Assembly: GCF_003130255.1 (NCBI RefSeq) | Contig: NZ_NRCN01000001.1 | Coordinates: 62,001 to 126,000 of the forward strand | Direction of reading: 5' to 3' | Source of the DNA: Aggregatibacter kilianii | Lineage (GTDB): Bacteria > Pseudomonadota > Gammaproteobacteria > Enterobacterales > Pasteurellaceae | DNA: 64,000 nucleotides | Shown: piece by piece, positions 18,123 through 27,236 of the stretch | Layout of the letters: each line of letters opens with the position of its first letter | Numbering within the stretch: position 1 is the first letter of the stretch | Program-made: the position numbers and the translations under genes | The notes under the pieces: generated by a model | Seen by the model: the letters and a program-made list of their open reading frames with translations, nothing else | Database searches by the model: none | Told to the model about the DNA's origin: nothing

Positions 18123-20101
18123 AAAAATGGTTTAAACGCTTAGATATCAGCACAGGTTTACAACTATCGCTTATTATCAGTGCGTTGTTTTGTCTGTTTA
18201 TTGGTGCAGTCGGTTTATATACATGGCATCAGCAACGCATAGAAATTGATTTTGCTATTGATCAAAATTTTCCAAAGATTCAAGCCGCTTTCCGCATGGA
18301 GGAGCAAATTAATGTATTGGAAAATACATTACTAAATGCAAAGAATATTCGAAATACGGAAGAAAAAATTAAATGGTTTAATGCGTTACATAAACAAATT
18401 AAAACGCTCAAAGACGTGACTCAATCATTAAATGACGATTTGAATGATGAAATTCCCACTATCGTAATTAAACAAGCCAATCTTCTGCAAGAACTGTCAT
18501 CAAATATCGATAATCAATTAATCTTGAATACGAAATTTAATAAAATATTATCTGAAATCAATTGGTTGCATAATGATTTTTGCGATGAATTTAAGGCGTT
18601 GTTACAGGAAATTATTTGGCAGCAAACAACATTAGCGAACCATCTGAAGGATAATTTAAGTAGATCTAAACAGATTGAGCAACTTAGAAAATTTCAGTAT
18701 GAATTATTGCTACTTTATGATTTCCTTACTTATGAAGAACAAATTGTCACAGAACTAAAACAACATATTGTCAACCGCTCTGATTATTCATTAGTTGCTC
18801 TCACAAATTCGCTTAATTATTTAAAGAATTTAATTGATCAAAAAGTTAAGTCTTTAGATAACCATACTTCAAGCTATACGATTAAACAAATTATTGAGTC
18901 CTTGCTGACCATCGGAGAAAATGAACAATCTTTACCTAATTTATTAACCGAAAGAAAGAAGCTGGATATTTCCCAACAGCAATTAATGCATGAAAGTGAA
19001 TTGCTCATGTCAAAATTAAGGCTGCAAATTAATAGTCAGGTCGGTGATAATCAAAAGCAATTAGAATTGTTTCATTATTTAATAAATAAAACTACCAGAA
19101 TAAATGGCTTGATTATTCTGTCTGCCATTTTATTTGTTGTCCTTTTTGTTGCAGCGATTAATTTTTATTATATTCGACGGAGATTAATAGAGCGTTTTCA
19201 ATCTCTTAATCAATCTGTTGAAGGAATTATTAACGGCGACTCCTCCGTTAAAATTTCAGTTTGTGGTGATGATGAATTAGGGCGTATAGCAAAATTATTG
19301 CGATTGTTTTTATTTGAGGTTAATACAAAAAATGAAGAATTAGAAACAAGGAATCAAATTTTATTAAATGAAATTAGTGAACGTATTGCAATCCAGGAAA
19401 AACTGGTCAGCACACAACAAGAATTAATTCAAGCGGCAAAATTAGCGGTGGTAGGACAAACCTTAACATCTATTCACCATGAAATTACACAGCCGCTAAA
19501 TGCAATGAATGCGTATATTTTTAGTGCAAAAAGAGCGGTCAAAAACAATGATGTTTTTTCTGCAAATAATTATTTAGAGAAAATAGAACATTTAGTGGAA
19601 CGTACGGCGTTGGTGGTGAAAAGGCTGCGCCATTTTTCCCGCCAAACCACAAATATATTGCATGAGGTTAATTTATCGGAATGTATAAATAATGCCTGGG
19701 ATTTGCTCGAACCAAAACATAAGCATCTTAATGCACAGGTATATCTTCCTAGTGAACTACCAAATGTATTAGGTGATGAAATTTTATTAGAGCAAGTATT
19801 TGTTAATGTTTTTCTGAACTCACTGGAAGCCATACAGCATGAAAAACCGAAAATTAAAATAGAAGTACAACATATATCACAGCAGAAAATGACATTGTGG
19901 ATTTCTGATAATGGTTCCGGTTGGCCTTTGTCAGATAAATTATTACAACCTTTTTCCAGTAGTAAATCCATTAATTTGGGTTTAGGGTTGGCGATAAGTT
20001 TATCTATTATGCAGCAATGCCAAGGTGAGTTATTAATAGCCTCCACGTTAACAAAAAATGCGCTTATTATTTTGGAATTTAAGGTGGTGAATAATGGTTA
20101 A
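18119..20101 (+). CDS. PgtB-like membrane sensor histidine kinase
   Basis: 660 residues. A membrane segment lies at about residues 14-36, a large helical periplasmic domain at 37-335, a second membrane segment (INGLIILSAILFVVLFVAAI) near 335-355, then a HAMP linker (DDELGRIAKLL). The kinase core has the phospho-accepting histidine in SIHHEITQPLNAM near residue 454, an N box (VFVNVFLNSLEAI), a G1 box DNGSGWP and a G2 box LGLGLAIS. It overlaps the upstream gene by 4 bases and the downstream regulator by 8, so the three are tightly coupled. It would signal from the periplasmic sensor to the response regulator. Confidence 0.88.
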   Translation: MKKWFKRLDISTGLQLSLIISALFCLFIGAVGLYTWHQQRIEIDFAIDQNFPKIQAAFRMEEQINVLENTLLNAKNIRNTEEKIKWFNALHKQIKTLKDVTQSLNDDLNDEIPTIVIKQANLLQELSSNIDNQLILNTKFNKILSEINWLHNDFCDEFKALLQEIIWQQTTLANHLKDNLSRSKQIEQLRKFQYELLLLYDFLTYEEQIVTELKQHIVNRSDYSLVALTNSLNYLKNLIDQKVKSLDNHTSSYTIKQIIESLLTIGENEQSLPNLLTERKKLDISQQQLMHESELLMSKLRLQINSQVGDNQKQLELFHYLINKTTRINGLIILSAILFVVLFVAAINFYYIRRRLIERFQSLNQSVEGIINGDSSVKISVCGDDELGRIAKLLRLFLFEVNTKNEELETRNQILLNEISERIAIQEKLVSTQQELIQAAKLAVVGQTLTSIHHEITQPLNAMNAYIFSAKRAVKNNDVFSANNYLEKIEHLVERTALVVKRLRHFSRQTTNILHEVNLSECINNAWDLLEPKHKHLNAQVYLPSELPNVLGDEILLEQVFVNVFLNSLEAIQHEKPKIKIEVQHISQQKMTLWISDNGSGWPLSDKLLQPFSSSKSINLGLGLAISLSIMQQCQGELLIASTLTKNALIILEFKVVNNG

Positions 20102-21344
20102 TTATCAGAATAATGTCTTATTAATTGATGATGATTTTGATATTTTGGAATCGTATGCCGACTTATTACAACAAGAAGGTTATTCTGTATTTGCAACTTC
20201 TGAACCCAAAGAGGTTATTCATCAAATCCCGGAAAATTGGTATGGCGTTGTTATTTGCGACGTATTATTGCCGGGCATTTCCGGATTAGATGTATTAGAT
20301 CGAATGATTGAAATTGATAGCCAAATTCCGGTGATTATGATTACCGGCCATGGGGATGTGCCCATGGCGGTAGAAGCTGTTAAGAAAGGGGCGACAAATT
20401 TCTTTGAAAAACCTGTTTCTCCTGAAAAATTACTGATTCAAGTAGATAAGGCTTTAGAAAAACGAAAAAGAGTGATTGAAAAGCGCCAATGGCAAATGGA
20501 AAAAATTAATGACGTTTTTATTGGCAGCAGTGTTTGGATTAACGAGTTAAAAAAACAATTACAGAAACTGGCAAATTCAAATTTACCGGTTTTTATTTGG
20601 GGAGAAATTGGCACCGGTCGTCATTTGGCAGCCACATATCTGCATAAATTAAGTGACCGAAAAACATTGCCGCTGGTTTTTCACGAATGTAAACAAAATG
20701 ACAATATTAATATTATTGAGTTAATTAAAGAAACAAAATCAGGGACTTTAATTATTAAGAATATGCATTATCTTCCTGATGAAGAACAACAATATTTAAT
20801 TCAGGTTCTACATCATGAAGAGAGTCAATTCCGTTTAATTTTACTGAGCAATACCGAGCTTAACGAATTAATTCGCTGTCGGCAGATAAGTGCCGAGTTT
20901 TATTATTTTTTTATTTATACTCAAATTGAAATGCTTCCTTTGCGTAAACATATTGTTGATGTAGTTGATATTTTTAATCATTATGTGAAAAATATTTGTG
21001 TGAGATTAAATAAATCCGTCGTAATGCCGGATAAAAAAATATTGCAAAGTTTACGTAATAAAGAATGGCACGGAAATGTGAAAGAATTGATTAGCGTCGC
21101 GGAACTTTATGCAATCGGCTTACTTTCTCATATTCCTTCGGCGGTTCCTCCCGTATTTAATGATGCTCAGATGAATTCGTTAGATGAAAAACTGAATCAA
21201 TATGAAAAGCAACTTATTGAAGATGCGCTGGTTTTTTATCAGGGGAAAATTAATGATGTGGTTAAGCATCTAAATATTCCCAGAAAAAAACTTTACCTAC
21301 GTATGAAAAAATATGGGTTGGATAAGAAAAATTATAAATTATAA
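20094..21344 (+). CDS. PgtA-like response regulator with a degenerate AAA+ domain
   Basis: 416 residues in the NtrC layout: a receiver domain (residues 5-120; phospho-accepting Asp in VICDVLLPGISG near 55, Thr in MITGHGD, Lys in FEKPVSP), a central AAA+-like domain, and a C-terminal Fis-type helix-turn-helix (residues 370-410). The central domain has lost key parts: Walker A reads GEIGTGRH with Arg for Lys, the GAFTGA sigma54 loop is absent, and Walker B reads TLIIKNMHYL without the DE pair. It is therefore unlikely to hydrolyse ATP or activate sigma54. I infer a sigma70-type regulator of the divergent importer. It is followed by an uptake-signal terminator. Confidence 0.85.
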   Translation: MVNYQNNVLLIDDDFDILESYADLLQQEGYSVFATSEPKEVIHQIPENWYGVVICDVLLPGISGLDVLDRMIEIDSQIPVIMITGHGDVPMAVEAVKKGATNFFEKPVSPEKLLIQVDKALEKRKRVIEKRQWQMEKINDVFIGSSVWINELKKQLQKLANSNLPVFIWGEIGTGRHLAATYLHKLSDRKTLPLVFHECKQNDNINIIELIKETKSGTLIIKNMHYLPDEEQQYLIQVLHHEESQFRLILLSNTELNELIRCRQISAEFYYFFIYTQIEMLPLRKHIVDVVDIFNHYVKNICVRLNKSVVMPDKKILQSLRNKEWHGNVKELISVAELYAIGLLSHIPSAVPPVFNDAQMNSLDEKLNQYEKQLIEDALVFYQGKINDVVKHLNIPRKKLYLRMKKYGLDKKNYKL

Positions 21345-21348
21345 ATCA

Positions 21349-21392
21349 AAAAGTGCGGTCAAAATCCACAGCGTTTTTTAACCGCACTTTTG
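21349..21392. terminator. Uptake-signal terminator between the pgtA-like gene and queF
   Basis: AAAGTGCGGT (21350-21359) and ACCGCACTTT (21381-21390) form a perfect 10-pair stem between convergent genes. The spacer is the same as in the hairpin at 11501-11541 apart from the base next to the right arm. Confidence 0.75.
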
Positions 21393-21398
21393 CTTTTA

Positions 21399-22238
21399 TT
21401 ATTGACGAGCCAATCTTAAATTTGGCGGTAGTGGCTCAAAATTTGAACGATAAGGATTGATATCTAGGCCACCGCGGCGGGTATAGCGTGCGTAAACAGT
21501 GAGTTTTTCCGGTGCGGCGAAGTGCATTAAATCGCAAAAAATACGCTCGACACATTGCTCATGGAATTCGTTATGTTGACGGAAGGAAATGATATAACGC
21601 AATAGCTGTTCATGGTTGATTTGCTTGCCTACATAATGAATTTGCAGACTGCCCCAGTCCGGTTGTTGGGTAATAAGGCAGTTAGACTTGAGTAAGTGGC
21701 TGACCAACATTTCTTCTACAATTCTGTCGCTTGTACAATCTTTCAATAATTCTGCATTAAACGCATAATCCTCAATTTCAATATCCTGCCCATCAATACA
21801 GTCACCGTCTAATGCAGCGATGGGTTGTTGAGTATAATCCGTTAAGGAATTTAACCGCACTTTCACCTCACCCTTAGCACAATCTTGCAAATCCTGCTGC
21901 AAAATTTGCTGAACCTCATTGAAATTGGCAAATCGGGTTTGATTAAAGCTATTTAAATAAAGTTTAAAGCTTTTTGATTCGATCAAATTTTCACTACGAA
22001 AATCAATGCTGACATCGGCAATTGCCACTTGTGGAACTCCTTTCGGGTTAAGCCACGAAATTTCGTATGCCGTCCAAATATCCGCACCGACGGTAAAAGG
22101 TTGAGTTGTTGTAATGTTCAGCATGTCGCGGTTTAAGTGACGCGGAACGGGTTGTAATAAAGTGCGGTCATATTTTTCCGCATATTTTGTTTGTTGACCG
22201 AGTTTAAGGGCGTTTAGGCTTTTATCTTGATAATGCAT
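21399..22238 (-). CDS. queF: NADPH-dependent 7-cyano-7-deazaguanine reductase, long type
   Basis: 279 residues. QueF reduces the nitrile preQ0 to the amine preQ1 in queuosine tRNA-modification synthesis. It is the long, two-domain form seen in gammaproteobacteria: [17 protein letters not shown] near residue 95, the catalytic Cys in [15 protein letters not shown] near residue 187, and [11 protein letters not shown] and [14 protein letters not shown] toward the end. I start at the ATG at 22236-22238 ([14 protein letters not shown]), which has AAGGA upstream and fits the family length; longer starts run into the next gene. Confidence 0.96.
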   Translation of the reverse strand: MHYQDKSLNALKLGQQTKYAEKYDRTLLQPVPRHLNRDMLNITTTQPFTVGADIWTAYEISWLNPKGVPQVAIADVSIDFRSENLIESKSFKLYLNSFNQTRFANFNEVQQILQQDLQDCAKGEVKVRLNSLTDYTQQPIAALDGDCIDGQDIEIEDYAFNAELLKDCTSDRIVEEMLVSHLLKSNCLITQQPDWGSLQIHYVGKQINHEQLLRYIISFRQHNEFHEQCVERIFCDLMHFAAPEKLTVYARYTRRGGLDINPYRSNFEPLPPNLRLARQ

Positions 22239-22246
22239 GGGATTCC

Positions 22247-23029
22247 TTATTGCCAGTGCCATGAGAGATTGGAAACGAGGCGGCAATGATCACATTTAAA
22301 ATATAAGAAGTCAAAAAGTGGTTGCTTCAGTGTCCACGCACGTTTGCATAATGGACAATGGGAATGTAATTCGGCTTCTCGGCTTTCACCGCCGATTCGA
22401 TACAAATAATAGTATGTGGGGATGCCGCTGTGGCGGGTAATTTCTTGAGCTAAGTGATAACCATGTTTAAACAAATGAGTTTCCGTACTGCTAATTTGTT
22501 CCAATGCTTCTTTTTCTAACACGGAACCATTCATTTGCAACTGATCGCACGCCTGCCAATTTTCTTGCCATTTAATGATGTCCATTGCTAAGTGCGGTAT
22601 GTTTTTCAGTTGTTTATACAACGGAATCGGTTGCAAAGTATCACCGCTATGTAATGGTGAGCAAGATTGTAAATAGGTCGTGTAGAGCAGTTGCCAAGAA
22701 GGTGTTTCCGACGCAGTAATGTCGGAATTGAGATCTTCCGCTACGATTTGAAAACTCTCGAAAAACACACCGCACTTTTCAGCTTCTAGAAGGGCTTGGG
22801 TGACCGGCTGATTGTTAAATTCAGCCAATAATGAGGTTTGTTCGGGACAAGTCACACGCACGGCCAAGCCTTGTTGATTTTCCTGCTCGGCAATAAATTG
22901 CGGGATTTCACGTCCAATAATCTGTCCGTTATAACGCCATTGCTCAATCAGTTGATTGACGCAATGGGCTTGTTTTTCCAGTGAAAAATCACTTTTTTGA
23001 AGAGAAAAAAAGGTTTCGATTAAATACAT
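22247..23029 (-). CDS. Zinc-ribbon protein, probably DUF2310 family
   Basis: 260 residues, no signal peptide. The C-terminal 45 residues hold a zinc ribbon with CPLC and, 16 residues on, CDHC ([10 protein letters not shown] ... [10 protein letters not shown]). The rest is mixed alpha/beta without catalytic motifs I recognise. I believe it is the conserved Pasteurellaceae family described as a Zn-ribbon, possibly nucleic-acid-binding protein, but this is from memory. It ends 8 bases before the queF start, so the two are probably one operon; a role near tRNA modification is a guess from context. Confidence 0.65.
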   Translation of the reverse strand: MYLIETFFSLQKSDFSLEKQAHCVNQLIEQWRYNGQIIGREIPQFIAEQENQQGLAVRVTCPEQTSLLAEFNNQPVTQALLEAEKCGVFFESFQIVAEDLNSDITASETPSWQLLYTTYLQSCSPLHSGDTLQPIPLYKQLKNIPHLAMDIIKWQENWQACDQLQMNGSVLEKEALEQISSTETHLFKHGYHLAQEITRHSGIPTYYYLYRIGGESREAELHSHCPLCKRAWTLKQPLFDFLYFKCDHCRLVSNLSWHWQ

Positions 23030-23136
23030 AATAGATCACGTTAATATGAAAAACCGAATTTTACACTAAATTTGTTCAACTGGCGCAAAAGCATGAAATC
23101 TTCTACAATGGCGAGTTTATTTTTATGAGGTGTTTT

Positions 23137-23454
23137 ATGCATCAACAAACCCGATTACATTTGCAACATTTACAGCATACTATGGAACGTCTGGCGTTGT
23201 GGCAAAGTGTTCCGCCACAAGAAGCGGCTTTTTTAAGCGAACAACCTTTTGCGTTGGATACGATGAATCCGACGGAGTGGTTGCAATGGATTTTTATTCC
23301 GCGGATGCACGCTTTGGTAGAAAGCCAAGCGCCATTGCCGCGCCAAATCGCTATTAGCCCTTATTTGGAAGAGGCTTTGAAAGAAGAGGATTATTTAGCG
23401 GAATTATTAATCCCGATCATGGAAATTGAAAAGCTGTTGCAACAACAATGTTAG
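23137..23454 (+). CDS. yqcC: YqcC family protein (DUF446)
   Basis: 105 residues, helical and cytosolic, with no enzyme motif. The family core NPTEWLQWIFIPRMHALVE (residues 46-64) matches YqcC of E. coli, whose function is unknown. I chose the second ATG (MHQQTRLHLQ) since GAGGT lies 6 bases before it. The gene overlaps truC by 7 bases, the yqcC-truC pairing also found in E. coli. Confidence 0.88.
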   Translation: MHQQTRLHLQHLQHTMERLALWQSVPPQEAAFLSEQPFALDTMNPTEWLQWIFIPRMHALVESQAPLPRQIAISPYLEEALKEEDYLAELLIPIMEIEKLLQQQC

Positions 23455-24158
23455 AGATTTTATATCAGGATGATGTATTGGTCGCCGTAAACAAACCGGC
23501 GGGAATGTTGGTACATCGCAGTTGGCTTGATCGCCATGAAACACAATTTGTTATGCAAACCTTACGCGATCAAATCGGGCAGCTGGTTTATCCTATTCAT
23601 CGATTAGATCGTCCGACATCCGGCGTTTTGCTTTTTGCCTTAAACAGTGAAATAGCTAATTTGTTATGCCTACAGTTTGAGCAAAAACAAACGGAAAAAC
23701 AGTATTTAGCTGTAGTTAGAGGATATGTGACAGGGCATGGCGAAATTGATTATCCGCTAAAGATTCAGTTAGATAAAATTGCCGATAAGTTTTCTCAACA
23801 GGATAAAGCGCCACAAAGTGCGGTCACTTTTTATGAAGGATTGCAGACCGTGGAAATGCCTTACGATGTAGGGCGTTATGCCACTTCCCGTTATTCTTTG
23901 GTGCGTTTGGTACCGAAAACGGGGCGTAAACACCAGTTACGTCGTCACATGAAGCATATTTTTCACCCGATTTTAGGGGATACACAATATGGTGATTTAC
24001 ATCAAAATCGTGCTTTAACGGAGCACACCGGATGTTCCCGTTTAATGTTACACGCGGAAAAATTAACCTTTGTTCATCCGATGACTCAACTTCCGATTAC
24101 GATTCAGGCAGGATTGGATGCGCAATGGCGGAATTTAATGCAAACTTTTCAGTGGTAA
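23448..24158 (+). CDS. truC: tRNA pseudouridine(65) synthase TruC
   Basis: 236 residues of the RluA/RsuA-type pseudouridine synthase family. TruC isomerises U65 in tRNA-Ile and tRNA-Asp. The catalytic aspartate is in YPIHRLDRPTSGVLLFA near residue 55, followed by the family motif TGRKHQLRRHMKHI near residues 160-173. An internal uptake signal encodes QSAVTF. No separate promoter is seen because the start lies within yqcC. Confidence 0.94.
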   Translation: MLEILYQDDVLVAVNKPAGMLVHRSWLDRHETQFVMQTLRDQIGQLVYPIHRLDRPTSGVLLFALNSEIANLLCLQFEQKQTEKQYLAVVRGYVTGHGEIDYPLKIQLDKIADKFSQQDKAPQSAVTFYEGLQTVEMPYDVGRYATSRYSLVRLVPKTGRKHQLRRHMKHIFHPILGDTQYGDLHQNRALTEHTGCSRLMLHAEKLTFVHPMTQLPITIQAGLDAQWRNLMQTFQW

Positions 24159-24211
24159 AAAATACGTAAAAAAATGACCGCACTTTTTATGAAAATAAGA
24201 AAGGAAAGAAA

Positions 24212-24373
24212 ATGTTAGATAAAGACTTATTAAACCTCACTCATGAACAGCAACAACGAGCAGTTGAGAAAATTCAAGAATTAATGGCTCAAGGCATTGG
24301 TAGCGGAGAGGCAATAGCCTTAGTGGCAAAGCAATTACGTGAACAGAATAAAAATACGCAAAATCATAAATAA
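24212..24373 (+). CDS. yoaH: YoaH family small protein (UPF0181)
   Basis: A 53-residue protein with an AAGGAAAG ribosome site 5 bases before the ATG. The core [20 protein letters not shown] followed by [13 protein letters not shown] matches E. coli YoaH closely. Function is unknown. It is followed by a weak hairpin at 24381-24407. Confidence 0.88.
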   Translation: MLDKDLLNLTHEQQQRAVEKIQELMAQGIGSGEAIALVAKQLREQNKNTQNHK

Positions 24374-24380
24374 TCAGCTA

Positions 24381-24407
24381 AAAAACCGGAAAAGCTGAAG
24401 GGTTTTT
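24381..24407 (+). terminator. Weak hairpin after yoaH
   Basis: AAAAACC (24381-24387) pairs with GGTTTTT (24401-24407), 8 bases past the stop. It is short but well placed. Confidence 0.45.
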
Positions 24408-24581
24408 GCACGTTATTTTTATTAATTTTTGTGATCTCTGTTTGATTTTCAAACTTTTTTTATTGCATGAGTGATAAATTTATTTAAAGATGGCACCAGC
24501 AAATTAAGGTGATAGGGCAGTATGTCTTATTGAAGTAAAGGTAGTTCTAAATGGACTAAAAAACCATAAGAGGTTTAAATT

Positions 24582-24791
24582 ATGGAAGTTGGTGTTGTTA
24601 AATGGTTTAATAATGCGAAAGGATTTGGGTTTATTTCTGTAGAAGGCAGTAATACCGACATTTTTGCACATTATTCTGTTATTGAAATGGAAGGCTATCG
24701 TTCCTTAAAAGCGGGGCAAAAAGTACAGTTTGAAGTCATTCATGGCGACAAAGGTTCTCATGCCACAAAAATTATTCCGGTTGTAGAATAA
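24582..24791 (+). CDS. cspD: Cold-shock-domain protein CspD
   Basis: 69 residues, a single cold-shock domain with RNP1 (KGFGFI) and RNP2 (DIFAHY) and the CspD-like GYRSLKAGQKVQFEV. In E. coli CspD binds single-stranded DNA and inhibits replication in stationary phase. It has a long 5' region of about 200 bases and a good terminator downstream. Confidence 0.92.
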   Translation: MEVGVVKWFNNAKGFGFISVEGSNTDIFAHYSVIEMEGYRSLKAGQKVQFEVIHGDKGSHATKIIPVVE

Positions 24792-24825
24792 CTATAAAAA
24801 TTTCCTTATTTAGTCATTGAAATTT

Positions 24826-24856
24826 AAAGACAAGCACATTTCGGTCTTGTCTTTTT
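24826..24856. terminator. Terminator between cspD and matP
   Basis: AAAGACAAG (24826-24834) pairs with CTTGTCTTT (24846-24854), then a T run. It serves cspD and, in reverse, possibly matP. Confidence 0.75.
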
Positions 24857-25303
24857 TTATTTCAGTAAATCTTTCAACCCAGCCTTCATGGCTGACATTT
24901 GGCTTTCGTATAAAGCTTTCTTTTCACGTTCGTCGATCATGTAAGAAATAGTTTCCGACAACGTCATTTTCATTTTGCGGGAATATTTGGATAAACGTAG
25001 CCAAACGGCATATTCCAAATCAATGGATTTTTTCTTGGTGGATTGTTTTTCACCGTTAAAGAAACGTTTTCTTCTGGCTCGAATGGCTTGATCGAGTTTA
25101 ATGACCAACTCCGGTGCCAAATGGGTTTTTATCCATTCTTCAATTTGTTGCGGATAGTTTTGGCAGCCGATGAGTTGCTTTACGATGTCTTCTTGTAAAC
25201 TTTTTTCGGCGTAACGGGTGATATTTTCGCCTTCACGGGCTTTTTTGGTTAAATAAACCCATTTCCAATGTGCTTCTTGATTTTCTAGCTTTTGATATTT
25301 CAT
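24857..25303 (-). CDS. matP: Macrodomain Ter protein MatP
   Basis: 148 residues, the family's usual length. MatP binds matS sites (GTGACRNYGTCAC) and organises the replication-terminus region. The N-terminal part (MKYQKLENQEAHWKWVYL) and the C-terminal ribbon-helix-helix region (RARRKRFFNGEKQSTKKKS, then ETISYMIDERE) match MatP. I start at the ATG at 25301-25303; upstream codons lack homology. It is divergent from the Lon-like gene, as in E. coli (matP next to ycbZ), and carries a matS-like sequence in its 5' region. Confidence 0.94.
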   Translation of the reverse strand: MKYQKLENQEAHWKWVYLTKKAREGENITRYAEKSLQEDIVKQLIGCQNYPQQIEEWIKTHLAPELVIKLDQAIRARRKRFFNGEKQSTKKKSIDLEYAVWLRLSKYSRKMKMTLSETISYMIDEREKKALYESQMSAMKAGLKDLLK

Positions 25304-25320
25304 TTTTATACATGATTTTA

Positions 25321-25333
25321 GTGACGTGGTAAC
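25321..25333 (-). promoter_or_regulatory. matS-like site just upstream of matP
   Basis: GTGACGTGGTAAC matches the 13-base matS consensus at 11 positions and lies 18 bases before the matP start codon. It could be an autoregulatory site or a chance match. Confidence 0.4.
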
Positions 25334-25438
25334 TGTGCCACTATACGCTTTTTGTGACGGATTTTCTAGCAAATTTTTACTCGATACGCATAAATATGCG
25401 ATAATGCCACCAAACAACCTTTAACTTAGAGAGTAGTC

Positions 25439-27214
25439 GTGACTTCACCTTATAACACTTTGCCTTGGCAGGAACTTCGTCCGGAATTGAGCGTGACGGA
25501 AATATCTTCACAGCCTCAAGATTTTTTCGCATTACAACCCCGCGCAGAAAAAGCGATTCGTCATTTCATTAAAAATTCCCACCGCACTTTATTGGTGCTT
25601 AAAGCTGATGATCAGGCAGAATATGCGCCGTTATTGGAACAATTTATTCAATCACAAAAGCCAATGCCGGATTTGTGTGGCGTGCAATACATTATTGAAC
25701 AAGGCGATTCCTTTTCTTTTCCACGCATTTCTGCAGAATCGGCGCAGTCTCATGATGACAATTTTGCTACGCAAAAAAGCGTAGGAACGGCGTTATATTT
25801 CGATCAGTTTCAGTTATTTGGTTCAGTGAAAATTCACGCCACATCGCACGACATTCAGCTTAACCCCGGTTTGGTTCATCAATTAAATAGCGGTGTTTTA
25901 ATTGTGACTGCCGGCGCATTATTGGCGCAATTTGATTTATGGCAACGACTAAAACAAATTCTCAATACCGGCGTGTTTAACTGGTATTCCGCGCATCCAT
26001 TTAAAACCTTGCCTTGTGACATTCCAAGTTATCCATTGCAGTTAAAAGTCATTGTTTTAGGCAATCGTACAGAATTGGCAACATTGGAAGAGTTGGAAGA
26101 AGATCTTTATCATTTGGCGGATTATGCGGAAATCGAGAGTTATTGCCGTGTTGCCAATGCGGAGCAACAGCAACAATGGATGCGTTATGTTCAGTCCGTA
26201 GCGCAACAACATCAATTGCCGATGTTGGATTTAAGCGGCTTTAATAAACTTTATCAACTATTGGTACGTGACAGTGAAAACCGCGAATTGATTAATATAT
26301 CGCCATTGACGTTAAAAAATATATTGACGGAGACGGCACTCTTAACGCAGTCCACCTCCTTAAGTGCGGTGGATTTTGAGCGTTATTTTTTACATAAAGC
26401 AGAGCAATTCGGCTTTTTGCGTGAACAAACTTACGACAGTATTTTGCAGGAACAAATTTATGTGGCGACCGAAGGTGAAATGGTTGGACAGATTAATGGT
26501 TTGTCAGTCATTGAATATCCGGGGACGCCGTTAGTTTTTGGCGAACCTTCCCGTATTAGTTGTATTGTGCAATATGGTGATGGTGAAGTCGTAGACGTGG
26601 AGCGCAAAACCGAATTGGCGGGGAATATTCACAGCAAAGGCATTTTAATTGCAGAAGCCTGTTTGGCGAATATTTTAGAATTGCCTTCTCAGTTGCCGTT
26701 TTCTGCTTCCTTGGTTTTTGAACAATCTTACGGCGAAATTGATGGTGATAGCGCTTCTTTAGCCGGCTTTTGTGTGCTAGTCAGTGCCTTGTCCGATTTA
26801 CCATTGCCACAATCTATCGCCATTACCGGGGCGATCGATCAGTTTGGTTTGGTGCATTCTGTCGGAGGCATAAATGAAAAAATCGAAGGATTTTTCACAA
26901 TTTGTCAGCGTCGCGGACTTACAGGTAAACAGGGTGTAATTATTCCGAGTGCCGTGGTGAATCAACTGAGTTTATCTGAGACGGTTATAAGTGCGGTTAA
27001 AAATCAGGAATTTTTTATCTATCCTGTAGAAACCGTGGATCAGGCCTGTGAAGTTTTGTTACAACGTGACTTAGTGGAACAGGAAAATAAAACCTACACG
27101 GTGGATACCATGCCCTTGTCACGCTTAATTAATCAACGTATTAACCAATATGCAGATCGGCAGTCACATCGATATGGTTTTTGGGATTTTCTCTTTTTCC
27201 GCAAAAGCCATTAA
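25439..27214 (+). CDS. Lon-like protease (YcbZ/LonH family)
   Basis: 591 residues. The C-terminal Lon-type proteolytic domain is intact: the catalytic Ser in EIDGDSASLAGF near residue 440 and the Lys in VGGINEKIEGFF near residue 483. The N-terminal 300 residues correspond to the diverged, Walker-less region of E. coli YcbZ, so it is not a classical ATP-driven Lon. It starts with GTG after TTAGAGAG. An internal uptake signal encodes LSAVDF. Physiological substrates are unknown. It is divergent from matP and upstream of fabA, the same neighbourhood as in E. coli. Confidence 0.9.
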   Translation: MTSPYNTLPWQELRPELSVTEISSQPQDFFALQPRAEKAIRHFIKNSHRTLLVLKADDQAEYAPLLEQFIQSQKPMPDLCGVQYIIEQGDSFSFPRISAESAQSHDDNFATQKSVGTALYFDQFQLFGSVKIHATSHDIQLNPGLVHQLNSGVLIVTAGALLAQFDLWQRLKQILNTGVFNWYSAHPFKTLPCDIPSYPLQLKVIVLGNRTELATLEELEEDLYHLADYAEIESYCRVANAEQQQQWMRYVQSVAQQHQLPMLDLSGFNKLYQLLVRDSENRELINISPLTLKNILTETALLTQSTSLSAVDFERYFLHKAEQFGFLREQTYDSILQEQIYVATEGEMVGQINGLSVIEYPGTPLVFGEPSRISCIVQYGDGEVVDVERKTELAGNIHSKGILIAEACLANILELPSQLPFSASLVFEQSYGEIDGDSASLAGFCVLVSALSDLPLPQSIAITGAIDQFGLVHSVGGINEKIEGFFTICQRRGLTGKQGVIIPSAVVNQLSLSETVISAVKNQEFFIYPVETVDQACEVLLQRDLVEQENKTYTVDTMPLSRLINQRINQYADRQSHRYGFWDFLFFRKSH

Positions 27215-27236
27215 TTCAAAATTGCCATTAAAAATT

